DNA from: Aestuariivirga litoralis
GTDB lineage: Bacteria > Pseudomonadota > Alphaproteobacteria > Rhizobiales > Aestuariivirgaceae
Direction of reading: 5' to 3'
NCBI RefSeq assembly: GCF_003234965.1
Contig: NZ_QKVK01000001.1
Location: forward strand, 372,001 to 436,000
Length of the DNA: 64,000 bases
Shown here: positions 29,077-37,806 of the stretch, piece by piece
Layout: each line of letters starts with the position of its first letter
How positions within the stretch are numbered: the stretch's first letter is position 1
The notes under the pieces: model-generated
Databases searched by the model: none
What the model saw: the letters and a program-made list of their open reading frames with translations, nothing else
Told to the model about the DNA's origin: nothing
Translations under genes and position numbers: made by a program

Positions 29077-30582
29077 ATGGCTGTCCGCGTACTCATCGTC
29101 GAAGACGATCCGGCTCAACGCAGAATTCTCGAGGAAATGGTGCGCCGCTTCGGCTGCGACCCGATGCCGGTCGACGGCGGCCTGAAGGCGCTCGAGGTGC
29201 TGAAGAGCCAGTCCGGCGGCACCATCGAACTGGTCATCCTCGATCTCAACATGCCGGAGATGACCGGCCTCGAATTCCTCGAACGCATGCAGGCGATCCG
29301 TGGCGACCTGCCGGTCATCGTCCAGACCGCCCAGGGATCGATCGAGACGGTGATCAAGGCGATGCGCGCCGGGGCCGATGATTTCGTGGTCAAGCCGGTG
29401 AGCCCGGAGCGCCTCAAGGCCTCGGTGCAGAACCTGCTCAAGGTCAATGCGCTGACCGAGGAAGTGAAACGCCTCAACAAAAAGGTCGGCGGGGCCCTCA
29501 GCTTCAGCGACCTCATTGCCTCGGCCCCCGCCATGGCCAATGTGCTGCGCCTCGGGCGCCGCGGCGCGCAGTCCACCATCCCGATCCTGATCGAGGGCGA
29601 ATCGGGTGTCGGCAAGGAAATGATCGCCCGCGCCATCCAGGGCGAGAGCGACCGCGCCGGCCGCCCCTTCGTCGCCGTCAACTGCGGCGCCATTCCTGAA
29701 AACCTCGTGGAATCGATCCTCTTCGGCCACGAGAAGGGCGCCTTCACGGGCGCCACGCAGAGGCACATGGGCAAGTTCCAGGAGGCCGACGGCGGCACGC
29801 TGTTCCTCGACGAGGTGGCCGAATTGCCGCTGGACATGCAGGTCAAGCTCCTGCGCGCCATCCAGGAGGGCGAGGTCGACCCCGTCGGCGCGCGCCGCCC
29901 GGTCAAGGTCAACATCCGCCTGATCTCGGCCACCAACCGCAACATGATCGAGATGGTGAAGGCCGGGCAGTTCCGCGAGGATCTTTATTACCGGCTCAAC
30001 GTTTTCCCCATCATGGTACCGCCGCTCCGTGACCGCAAGGAAGACATTCCCGCCCTCGTCGACCACTTCGTCACGCGCTTCGCCGCCGAGGAAGGCCGCA
30101 AGGTGCGCGGCATCACGCCGGAAGCACTCGGCCTGCTCAGGGCCTATTCCTGGCCCGGCAACGTCCGCCAGCTCGAGAACACCGTGTTCCGCGCCATGGT
30201 GCTGTGCGAGGGCGGCAGGCTGGACATCGAGGACTTCCCGCAGATCGCCTCGCTGGTCGAGGGTTACGAGATCAGGATCCCGCCCGCCCCGCAGCTGGCG
30301 CCCAAGCCGGCACTGCCGCAGGGGGCGGCCGCCATCGCCGGCGGCTCCCCGCTGCCCAAGGGCTCGACCGCGGTGGCCGATGGCGTCGCCTTCGGCATTC
30401 CCGTCGTCACCGAGGGCGGCCATATCCGCAAGCTCGAGGAGGTGGAGGCCGACATGATCCGCCTGGCGCTGGCCCGCTACCAGGGCCAGATGTCGGAGGT
30501 TGCCCGCAAGCTGGGCATCGGCCGCTCCACCCTCTACCGGCGCATGAAGGACCTCGGTCTCGAGGAGGCCGCCAGCGGTTGA
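29077..30582 (+). CDS. sigma-54-dependent response regulator (NtrC/TacA-like)
   Basis: A 501-residue transcription activator. The receiver domain (1-120) has the acidic pair in VEDDP, the phospho-acceptor Asp56 in VILDLNMPE and the lysine in VVKPVSP. The AAA+ domain has Walker A GESGVGKE near 176, the sigma-54 contact loop GAFTGA at 221-226 and RLISATNRN. A linker rich in A and P follows, then a Fis-type helix-turn-helix at the end (EVARKLGIGRSTLYRRMKDLGL). It resembles TacA of Caulobacter. No histidine kinase gene is next to it, so its phosphate donor is encoded elsewhere. Confidence 0.92.
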   Translation: MAVRVLIVEDDPAQRRILEEMVRRFGCDPMPVDGGLKALEVLKSQSGGTIELVILDLNMPEMTGLEFLERMQAIRGDLPVIVQTAQGSIETVIKAMRAGADDFVVKPVSPERLKASVQNLLKVNALTEEVKRLNKKVGGALSFSDLIASAPAMANVLRLGRRGAQSTIPILIEGESGVGKEMIARAIQGESDRAGRPFVAVNCGAIPENLVESILFGHEKGAFTGATQRHMGKFQEADGGTLFLDEVAELPLDMQVKLLRAIQEGEVDPVGARRPVKVNIRLISATNRNMIEMVKAGQFREDLYYRLNVFPIMVPPLRDRKEDIPALVDHFVTRFAAEEGRKVRGITPEALGLLRAYSWPGNVRQLENTVFRAMVLCEGGRLDIEDFPQIASLVEGYEIRIPPAPQLAPKPALPQGAAAIAGGSPLPKGSTAVADGVAFGIPVVTEGGHIRKLEEVEADMIRLALARYQGQMSEVARKLGIGRSTLYRRMKDLGLEEAASG

Positions 30583-30602
30583 TACTCACGCCCGGTTGCA
30601 GC

Positions 30603-30632
30603 AAATCACTTGCAATTGAGTGTGATTTGACA
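30603..30632 (+). promoter_or_regulatory. inverted repeat overlapping a TTGACA -35 element
   Basis: AAATCAC (30603-30609) and GTGATTT (30622-30628) are perfect inverted seven-base arms separated by 12 bases. The right arm overlaps TTGACA at 30627-30632, a consensus -35 box; a weak -10 (TCTAAC, 30652-30657) lies 19 bases on. It would drive the L,D-transpeptidase gene starting at 30702 and looks like a repressor operator. The regulator is unknown. Confidence 0.4.
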
Positions 30633-30701
30633 TTCTGTCCCGCCGGCGCAGTCTAACGAGGCTGGGCATTCGGGATGGCGGGACGCCGTGCAGGTGGGGT
30701 T

Positions 30702-32597
30702 ATGAAGACGTTTGTGAGATCGAGTGTCATTGCCGCCATGGCCGCGGTGCTGCTGGGTGGCACCGCCCCGGCCGAGGCCGCCTCCAGCAGGCAGAAACCC
30801 TCCTTCATCGAAAAGCTCTTCAGCAAGTCCGGCAACCACGCCGCCGGCAAGAAGCGCCGCAGCGTCTTCGGAAGCTTCAAGGACGACCCGGTCTACATCG
30901 AGGACCCGACCCCCAATTATGCGCCCAAGCGCAAGAAGGTGACGATCGTCGATGCCGATCCCGGTGGCGACCAGGGCTATGGCATGGGCAATCTCACCTA
31001 TGTGCCGCCCAAGCTGGTGCCGCTGAGCGGCGTGAGCCTCGCCACCGCGGCCCCTGCCGATGCAGCGGCGGCGGCGATCTACAGCCAGCTCGCCGCCGAT
31101 GGCCCCTCGCTGCGCGTGCTGCCCGCGGCGCGTGAGGCGCTGCTCGCCGAATATGCCGCCCGGTCCTACCGCCCGATCTGGCTCGCCGACGGCAAGCTCA
31201 GCGCGCGTGGCAAGGATGTGCTGGCGCTGCTCGCCAGCGCCGGCGAGGAGGGGCTGCAGCCGCAGGCCTATCTTCCCACCGGCCTCACCGCCTTCGATGC
31301 GCCCCTGCCTGAATATGATGCGGCCGCCATGGCGCGGCTCGACATCGATCTTTCCGCCGCGGCGCTGCGCTACGCGCGTGATGCCTCGGGCGGCCAGTTC
31401 AGCCCCGCGCTCCTGTCGCGCTATCACGACGTGTCGCCGCCCTGGGTGGCGCCGGACCGGGCGCTCCGCGTCCTCGCCAATTCGCCCTTCGCGGCGGATT
31501 ACCTGAAGGGCCTGAACCCCACCCATCCCGCCTATGCGGCCATGAAGAAGGCGCTGGCCGAACTGCGCGCTGCCGAGGCCGAACCGAAGGATGACAAGAT
31601 CGCCGATGGCGAGATCGTCAAGAAGGGCGGCAGCGATCCGCGCATTCCCGCGGTGCGCAGCCGCCTCGCCGAACTGGGCTTCACCGCCGAACCGCTGGAC
31701 GGCATGGACCCCGACCTGCTCGATGCCGAGCTCTCGGTGCAGCTCCGCCTGTTCCAGAAGCAGGCCGGCGTCAAGGTCACCGGAGCCCTCGGCCCGCAAA
31801 CGGTCGCAGCTCTCAACAACGCCGGCACCAGCGGCAGCGTCGACAAGCTGCTCGACAACATGGAGCGCCTGCGCTGGCTGCCGCGCGATCTCGGCAACCG
31901 CTACATCTTCGTCAACCAGGCCGCCTTCGAGGCAAGGGTGATGAAGGATGGCAAGCCCGAGTGGATCACCCGCGTCATCGTCGGCAAGCCCAATACCCAG
32001 ACCTCGGTCTTCAGTGACGAGATGGAAATGGTGGTGTTCAACCCCTCATGGGGCGTGCCGCAGTCGATCATCGTCAACGAATATCTGCCGAAGCTGCGCA
32101 ACGATCCGGGCTACCTCGACAAGATGGGCTTCAAGGTGGTGACGCAGCAGGGCAAGGTCATTTCCTCGCGCGCCGTCAGCTGGGACAGCTATGGCGCCAA
32201 GGTGCCCTTCGGCGTGCAGCAGCCGCCCGGTGCGGACAATGCCCTGGGCGAGCTGAAATTCCTCTTCCCCAACGCGCATGACATCTACATGCACGACACC
32301 CCCTCGCGGAACCTGTTCGAGCAGCAGGTGCGGGCCTTCAGCCATGGCTGCGTGCGCGTTCAGGATCCGCGCCACTTCGCCTCCGTGGTCCTCGGCTGGA
32401 CGCCGGAGGAGGTCGCCGCCAAGATCGAGAGCAAGAGCAGCGAAACGGTGCGCCTGAAGCAGAAGATTCCCGTTCACATCACCTATTTCACCGCCTGGCC
32501 GGACGATCAGGGCAACATGGTCTACTACAACGACATCTATGGCCGCGACCGCACCCTGGAGAACGCCCGCTCGGCGACTCTGGTGGCCCAGCGCTGA
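30702..32597 (+). CDS. L,D-transpeptidase with peptidoglycan-binding domain (YcbB-like)
   Basis: A 631-residue exported cell-wall enzyme of the YcbB/LdtD type. A signal peptide covers about residues 1-27. A basic, probably unfolded region follows, then a scaffold domain, a peptidoglycan-binding domain near 310-385 (AELGFTAEPLDG ... GALGPQTVAALNNA) and the YkuD catalytic domain, in which HGCVRVQDP gives the catalytic Cys550. It makes 3-3 cross-links between stem peptides. The ATG at 30702 follows AGGTGGGG. The upstream promoter region has an inverted repeat. The next gene also acts on the cell wall. Confidence 0.92.
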   Translation: MKTFVRSSVIAAMAAVLLGGTAPAEAASSRQKPSFIEKLFSKSGNHAAGKKRRSVFGSFKDDPVYIEDPTPNYAPKRKKVTIVDADPGGDQGYGMGNLTYVPPKLVPLSGVSLATAAPADAAAAAIYSQLAADGPSLRVLPAAREALLAEYAARSYRPIWLADGKLSARGKDVLALLASAGEEGLQPQAYLPTGLTAFDAPLPEYDAAAMARLDIDLSAAALRYARDASGGQFSPALLSRYHDVSPPWVAPDRALRVLANSPFAADYLKGLNPTHPAYAAMKKALAELRAAEAEPKDDKIADGEIVKKGGSDPRIPAVRSRLAELGFTAEPLDGMDPDLLDAELSVQLRLFQKQAGVKVTGALGPQTVAALNNAGTSGSVDKLLDNMERLRWLPRDLGNRYIFVNQAAFEARVMKDGKPEWITRVIVGKPNTQTSVFSDEMEMVVFNPSWGVPQSIIVNEYLPKLRNDPGYLDKMGFKVVTQQGKVISSRAVSWDSYGAKVPFGVQQPPGADNALGELKFLFPNAHDIYMHDTPSRNLFEQQVRAFSHGCVRVQDPRHFASVVLGWTPEEVAAKIESKSSETVRLKQKIPVHITYFTAWPDDQGNMVYYNDIYGRDRTLENARSATLVAQR

Positions 32598-32663
32598 CGG
32601 CGTTGCGCGGCAAAGGGGAGAAGATTACAATCGGAGGTTAAACAGTGCTCCTGTGCTGCGCCG

Positions 32664-32678
32664 TTAAGCTGCTGTTAA
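32664..32678 (+). promoter_or_regulatory. perfect CtrA-like box TTAA-N7-TTAA
   Basis: TTAAGCTGCTGTTAA matches the full CtrA consensus (TTAA, seven bases, TTAA). A further half-site, TTACCATTAACGG, starts at 32689. The box is about 150 bases before the DUF882 gene. CtrA is the master cell-cycle regulator of alphaproteobacteria, so this wall gene may be expressed at a set cell-cycle stage. Binding is inferred from the motif only. Confidence 0.55.
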
Positions 32679-32825
32679 ACATACCGATTTACCATTAACG
32701 GAAAGCCGCCTCATGGTGGCCTCAATCTTGTTTGAAACGCGGTTACAGTGTAAGCCAAGCCCGGGATGGGGTTAGGCAGCTGGACAAAGCACCAGAGGAA
32801 CCGGAAAACCGGTTGTAAGTGGGGT

Positions 32826-34373
32826 ATGGGTTTGGACTGCAGGGAAACCGGACTTCGCACGTTTTTTGCCCGCTGGAAGAAGCTCGCCGCGTCGACTGCC
32901 GTGGCGGCGATGTTCGGCGCTGGCGTCCTTCTGAGCCTCAATGGCACTGCCCACTCCGGCGGCGAGACGCGCACCCTCTCGCTCTATCACGTCCATACCA
33001 AGGAACGCCTCACCATCACCTACATGAAGGACGGCAAGTACATCCCGTCCGCCATGAAGAAGATCAACTACCTGATGCGTGACTGGCGCCGCAACGAGGT
33101 GATCACCATCTCGCCGCGCACCATCGACCTGATGTGGGAACTGCACGCCGACCTGGGCTCCAAGTCGCCGATCCACATCGTCTGCGGCTACCGCAGCCCC
33201 AAGACCAACGCCTTCCTCAAGAAGGTCGGCCGCAACGTGGCGCGCAAGAGCCAGCACATGGTGGGCCACGCCATCGACCTCTATTTCCCCGACGTGCCGA
33301 CGATCAAGATCCGCAACTCGGCGCTGGTGCGCCAGGTGGGTGGCGTCGGCTATTACTCCTCCGGCGCCGGTCCCACCGGCTTCCTGCACATCGATTCCGG
33401 CAATGTCCGCCACTGGGGCCCGGCCATCAGCTCCGCCCAGATGGCCAAGATCATGCGCGACTACCGCAAGACGGTCGGCGCCCGCCTCAACAAGAAGGGC
33501 ATGAAGGCCGTTCCGGAAGTCATGGTGGCCGAGGCTGATCCGTCGGCCGCCCGACTCCCCTCCCAGATGGAGGGTGACGACGAGGGTGATGCCGAGAATG
33601 TGAAGCTCGCGGCCAAGAAGAAGATCCCGCTCGAAACCGCCTACAGCAGCGGCGACGACGAGGAACTGGCCAGCATGAGCGAGGACGTGGCCGCCGCTCC
33701 CGCCAAGCCGCGCATCAAGCCCGCCGATGCCGGCGACGACCAGGCCGACGATTCGGACACCGAGGCGGTCGCCGATGCCAATGGCGTCGACCAGGGCTAT
33801 CCCGCCCCCAAGCCGCGGCCCAAGCCCATCGAGGTGCTGATGATGGCCGCCGTCAACATGAAGATCGAGCCGGCCTCGGCACCGCCGCCCGATCTCACCG
33901 CCCGCACCTCGCCCGTTGCCGGCAACTCGCAGGGCTATGTCATCGCCCCGGAAACCATGGTCGAGACCGCGTCGCTTGAATCCAACGCCGCCGCCAAGAC
34001 CAGCCTCACCGAGGAAATCGAGAGCGGCGACGCGCAGAACGTTCCCACCATCCGCACCATCACCGCCTCGGCCTCGGGTGACGACCTGTTCTGGTGGCCG
34101 ACGCAGCTGGTCTTCGACTCCAACAAGGCGGTTCGCCGCGACGGCGCGCCGCAGCAGTTCTCCGCGGGTTCCACTGCCGTGGCCGCCATCCTGCCGGGCG
34201 TCAGCGACGCCCAGGCAGAAGAGCCGCCGCAGCCGGCCCAGCGCCTGGCCATTGCCGAGATGACGCAGTCCCCCGCCAGCGAAGGCAAGGGCGACATGCT
34301 GGTCGTCAACCGCGAGGGCAAGGGCAGCCTGCTCACCGCCCCGGTGAAGCTCGGCCAGGCCACCAGCCAGTAA
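32826..34373 (+). CDS. DUF882 (YcbK-like, M15-type) cell-wall protein with long tail
   Basis: A 515-residue protein. After a signal-anchor at about residues 10-40, residues 50-215 form a DUF882 domain related to M15 D,D-/L,D-carboxypeptidases: ITISPRTIDLMWELH, CGYRSPKTN, SQHMVGHAIDLYFP and GFLHIDSGNVRHWG contain the His/Asp/His zinc-ligand pattern. The remaining 300 residues are rich in A, P, D and E and look unstructured; they have no known fold. ATG codons at 32766 and 32826 are both open; the later one gives a cleaner signal sequence. It lies behind a CtrA-like box and has its own terminator. Confidence 0.8.
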   Translation: MGLDCRETGLRTFFARWKKLAASTAVAAMFGAGVLLSLNGTAHSGGETRTLSLYHVHTKERLTITYMKDGKYIPSAMKKINYLMRDWRRNEVITISPRTIDLMWELHADLGSKSPIHIVCGYRSPKTNAFLKKVGRNVARKSQHMVGHAIDLYFPDVPTIKIRNSALVRQVGGVGYYSSGAGPTGFLHIDSGNVRHWGPAISSAQMAKIMRDYRKTVGARLNKKGMKAVPEVMVAEADPSAARLPSQMEGDDEGDAENVKLAAKKKIPLETAYSSGDDEELASMSEDVAAAPAKPRIKPADAGDDQADDSDTEAVADANGVDQGYPAPKPRPKPIEVLMMAAVNMKIEPASAPPPDLTARTSPVAGNSQGYVIAPETMVETASLESNAAAKTSLTEEIESGDAQNVPTIRTITASASGDDLFWWPTQLVFDSNKAVRRDGAPQQFSAGSTAVAAILPGVSDAQAEEPPQPAQRLAIAEMTQSPASEGKGDMLVVNREGKGSLLTAPVKLGQATSQ

Positions 34374-34401
34374 GCCCTCCCGGCGCTCCCCATCAAATCG
34401 C

Positions 34402-34434
34402 AAGGGCCGCCCCACGGGGCGGCCCTTGTCCTTT
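34402..34434 (+). terminator. intrinsic terminator after the DUF882 gene
   Basis: AAGGGCCGCCCC (34402-34413) pairs perfectly with GGGGCGGCCCTT (34416-34427), followed by GTCCTTTT. It lies between convergent genes and could stop transcription from both sides. Confidence 0.75.
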
Positions 34435-34446
34435 TCCGGACTGCCG

Positions 34447-35448
34447 TCAGGCGCCCGGTTCCGGCGGGGTACCGCCACCGGGGCGGGATGCGATGTTGAT
34501 CCGCTCGCGTTCGATGACGATGGGGCCGCGGCGCACCTGGGCGTGGATTGCGGTGATGTATTCACCCAGCATGCCGGTGAAGAACAGCTGCACACCGGCG
34601 AAGAAGAACATCGCCACGATGATGGTGTGGGTTCCCGCCGGCGCGCTGCCGGGCGACACCAGCGCCAGGATGAAGCTCACCACCGCATAGAGAAGCGCCA
34701 GTGCCGCCACCGCCACGCCGATGAAGCTGCCGATGCGCAGCGGCAGCGAGGTGAAGGAGAACACGCCGTTCAGCCCCTGGTCGATGAGACTGAAGATGTT
34801 GTTCTTCGAGATCCCGCGTTTGCGCGCCTTCCACGCATAGGGCAGGATCAGGCGCTTGAAGCCGGTCGAGGCGATGATCCCGCGGATATAGGGATACTGG
34901 TCGCGGTGGCTCACCACCGCCTCCCACACCTTGCGGTCGATCAGCTGGAACTCGCCCACGTTCTGCGGGATCTCGAACTCCGACAGCGCGTTGACCGCGC
35001 GATAGAAGATCGACCGGCAGCTGCGCAGCAGGAAGGTCTCCTCGCGCTCGGCGCGCGCGCCGGCAACGATCTCGATGCCGCTTTCCCAGTAGCGCACCAT
35101 CTCGGGGATCAGCTCCGGCGGGTCCTGCAGGTCGACCGGCAGGAACACCACGACGGCGTCGCCCGTGGCATAGCGCAGCGCATTGAACATCGAGCGGAAC
35201 GGTCCGAAATTCCGCGAGTTGACGATCACCTTGACGCGCGGATCGGCGGCCGCGAGCCGCCGGAGGACATCGACCGTGCCGTCGGCCGAGGCATTGTCGG
35301 AAAAGATGTGCTCATGCTCGTGGCGGGCCAGCGGCCCGCCCTCGTCGAACAGCTCGCGCACCGCAGCATAGCATCTCTCCACATTGTCTTCCTCGTTGAA
35401 GCAGGGCGAGATGATCGAGATGCGGGCCAAGGGGCTCTCCGTCGTCAC
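34447..35448 (-). CDS. GtrB/DPM1-like glycosyltransferase family 2
   Basis: A 333-residue membrane-attached glycosyltransferase that moves a sugar from a nucleotide donor to undecaprenyl phosphate. The GT2 domain starts ISIISPCFNEEDNVE and has the metal/donor motifs SDNASADGT and LPVDLQDPPE. Two C-terminal transmembrane helices (about 238-262 and 272-297) match GtrB and ArnC. It is the last gene of the leftward operon. With the GtrA-like flippase at 45.7 kb and the large membrane proteins here, it fits a lipid-linked sugar modification system. Confidence 0.9.
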   Translation of the reverse strand: MTTESPLARISIISPCFNEEDNVERCYAAVRELFDEGGPLARHEHEHIFSDNASADGTVDVLRRLAAADPRVKVIVNSRNFGPFRSMFNALRYATGDAVVVFLPVDLQDPPELIPEMVRYWESGIEIVAGARAEREETFLLRSCRSIFYRAVNALSEFEIPQNVGEFQLIDRKVWEAVVSHRDQYPYIRGIIASTGFKRLILPYAWKARKRGISKNNIFSLIDQGLNGVFSFTSLPLRIGSFIGVAVAALALLYAVVSFILALVSPGSAPAGTHTIIVAMFFFAGVQLFFTGMLGEYITAIHAQVRRGPIVIERERINIASRPGGGTPPEPGA

Positions 35449-35512
35449 GTGGATGGTGGCCGGCGCTCTGCGTCAGCGCCGGTACAGCGGTGTGATACAC
35501 CGGCAGCCTGCA

Positions 35513-36430
35513 TCATCCCGCATGCCGCCTGTACCAGTCCACAGTTTCCGCTAGGCCCCGGGGCAGCTCCACCTGCGGACGCCAGCCGGTATCGGCGCAG
35601 AGCCGCGCGATGTCGGCCTGCATGAACATGATCTGGCCCGGGCCGAACGGCCGCTCGCCGAACACCAGCTCGAGCCCGGGTGCGGCGAGGTCGCGGATCA
35701 TCGTCGCCACATCGCGTACCCTGACGGCCTGTCCTGATCCAAGGTTGTAAATCCCCGCAGCGCGGGTGGACAGCACCGCCGCCAGCACACCCTCGGCGGC
35801 ATCATCGACGTGGAGCCAGTCCCAGCTCTGTGTACCCGCCGTCATCTCCGGCCGCCTTCCGGCCAGCATCTCGCGGATCAACATGGGAATCAGCCAGCAG
35901 TCGTTGTCGCCCGGGCCATAGGCCGAGAACAGCCGCAGCCAGACGTGGCGCATGGCGTTCTGCCGGGCGATCTCGCGGGTGAGGAAATAGGCCGCCACCT
36001 TGCTGGCGCCATAGAGCGTCACCGGTTGCGGCAGGCTGTCCTCGTGGCGCGGCCCCTCGGGGCCGTATTCGCCCTGGCTGCCGATGCCGGCGAAGCAGCC
36101 GACACCCGCCGCCGCCGCTGCCCGCGCCACGGCGCAGCTCATCGCCAGATTGCCGTCGAGCTGCGCGCGCGCGCCGTGCTCGGTGTTGCGCACCCCCTCC
36201 CACGCCAAATGAATGACGGCATCCGGCTGGTGCTCGACGAGCGCCGCCGCCAGCGCCGCCTCGTCGCGGAGGTCGAGGTCGAGCCGCTGCAGCGGGCCTG
36301 CCAGCCCGTCGAGGCGCGGGGTCGGCCGCCCGGCGCGGCAATGCGCCACAACGGCATGGTTCCGGCGCAGCGCGGCACGCACCGTGGCAGCGCCGACAAA
36401 GCCGGAGGCTCCGGTGATGAACAGCTTCAT
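35513..36430 (-). CDS. NAD-dependent epimerase/dehydratase (extended SDR)
   Basis: A 305-residue nucleotide-sugar enzyme. The NAD loop FITGASGFVGAA is at residues 4-15, the catalytic YGASK near 140-144, and the ends SWDWLHVDDAAEGVLAAV and GIYNLGSGQAVRV are standard for the family. It would epimerise, dehydrate or reduce a nucleotide-linked hexose; it could supply the reductase step for the CDP-sugar made by the divergent operon. Its ATG overlaps the stop of the membrane-protein gene by four bases. The exact substrate is not shown. Confidence 0.85.
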   Translation of the reverse strand: MKLFITGASGFVGAATVRAALRRNHAVVAHCRAGRPTPRLDGLAGPLQRLDLDLRDEAALAAALVEHQPDAVIHLAWEGVRNTEHGARAQLDGNLAMSCAVARAAAAAGVGCFAGIGSQGEYGPEGPRHEDSLPQPVTLYGASKVAAYFLTREIARQNAMRHVWLRLFSAYGPGDNDCWLIPMLIREMLAGRRPEMTAGTQSWDWLHVDDAAEGVLAAVLSTRAAGIYNLGSGQAVRVRDVATMIRDLAAPGLELVFGERPFGPGQIMFMQADIARLCADTGWRPQVELPRGLAETVDWYRRHAG

Positions 36431-37779
36431 GGCCGCGACCCGTCTGCCGGGCGCCGCCGTGGCGGCACCGCCGACACCACCAGAACCACCAGCAGGGCAG
36501 AGGTGGTGAAGAAGGGCAGCCGCGCATCGGCGGCATTGCCCATGGCGACGAGGCTGGCGAAGTAGCTGGCCCCCGCGGCATAGAGCACGACCACCTCGCC
36601 GGATGACCGGCGGCGCCACATGGCGAGGGCCAGGGCGGCGGTGGCCACGGCATAGATGAACCACGGCCGGTAGACGAGCCAGCTCGAGGCGCTGAACACA
36701 TGCGCCACCACCCTGTCGCGCAGCGGCGAGGCGGCCAGCTGATAGCCATATTCGTTCTTGTCGATGGAGGGCGCGGTGATGAGGAACTGTCCGCCGCGGT
36801 TGGCCCCGGTGAGATAGGCCGCCAGCTGCAGCTTGTTGGCCAGCGCGCACACCGGGTGGTGCAGCAGCATGTCGCGCCACGGCGCATCGACGCGCGCATC
36901 GGAGCCGGTCCGCGCCAGCAGCCCCGGCGACAGGTTGATGTGCCGCCCGTCATAGAGCTTCGCCACGTCGGTGATCGACAGCGACGGGTCGAGCGGCTTC
37001 AGCAGGTTGCGCTTCAGACACAGGCTGGCGCCGGCAAGGTCGAGAACGCGCACCGAGCGGATGAAGAAGGCGGTACTGTCCGGCAGCGGTGTCAGGCTGG
37101 GGAGGGAATAGCGGTCGAGCGCCGTCTTCGCGCCGAAGCTCACCGCGATCATCACCGCGGCGAGTCCGGCGGCCGCCATCATGCGCCACCTTCTGGAACC
37201 GGTGATGCGCTCCGCCACCGCGAAGCCCAGCAGAATGAAGAGCGGCACCGCGCCGGCCACGGCATTGTGGCGCGTCGCCACCCCGATGGCGATCAGCAGC
37301 AGCGCCAGCAGGCCGAGGAATCCGGCGCCAGCGGCGCTGGTCGACCGGCGCATCAGCAGCGTCGCGGCATAGCCGGCAAAGAAGAAGGCGGCCATCAGCA
37401 CATCCTTCCAGATCACCGCCACCGTTCCGAGGATCACGGGAACGCTGAGATAGGCCGGCAGGAACAGGGCCGCCTGCACGAGCCGCCCGCTCAGCACCGC
37501 GACGATGGTGAACAGCGCCGCGAACAGCAGGAAGAGCTGGGCCACATGCATGGCCGAGGGGTTGGTCGAGACCTGGTCCACCGCCCGCCAGATGTAGCTC
37601 ACCATGGGTGGCCACATCGAGTCGGTCACGCCGCTGCGGGCGCTGCGCAGGGCATGCAGCGTGTCATAGGACATGAATCCCGGATAGAACAGCCATGCCA
37701 CCGCCGCGGTGACCAGCCCCGCCACCAGCAGCGTCAGCGCCGCGCGCGCCAAGGCGCCCTCGCCGCCAGCCCCCCTCAT
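36427..37779 (-). CDS. polytopic membrane protein, probable GT-C-type glycosyltransferase
   Basis: A 450-residue inner-membrane protein with about ten hydrophobic segments. It was not assigned to a known family, but YPGFMSYDTLHALRSAR in the first external loop, followed by AVIWKDVLMAAFFFAG and TRHNAVAGAVPLF, resembles bacterial GT-C-fold membrane proteins that use polyprenyl-linked sugars, in which an acidic residue of the first loop is catalytic. A soluble stretch of about 110 residues (225-335) is probably periplasmic. The operon context (epimerase, GtrB-like enzyme) supports glycan transfer. It overlaps the next gene by four bases. Confidence 0.7.
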   Translation of the reverse strand: MRGAGGEGALARAALTLLVAGLVTAAVAWLFYPGFMSYDTLHALRSARSGVTDSMWPPMVSYIWRAVDQVSTNPSAMHVAQLFLLFAALFTIVAVLSGRLVQAALFLPAYLSVPVILGTVAVIWKDVLMAAFFFAGYAATLLMRRSTSAAGAGFLGLLALLLIAIGVATRHNAVAGAVPLFILLGFAVAERITGSRRWRMMAAAGLAAVMIAVSFGAKTALDRYSLPSLTPLPDSTAFFIRSVRVLDLAGASLCLKRNLLKPLDPSLSITDVAKLYDGRHINLSPGLLARTGSDARVDAPWRDMLLHHPVCALANKLQLAAYLTGANRGGQFLITAPSIDKNEYGYQLAASPLRDRVVAHVFSASSWLVYRPWFIYAVATAALALAMWRRRSSGEVVVLYAAGASYFASLVAMGNAADARLPFFTTSALLVVLVVSAVPPRRRPADGSRP

Positions 37780-37806
37780 GCACCGCGTCTCCGGTACGGC
37801 ACTGCG

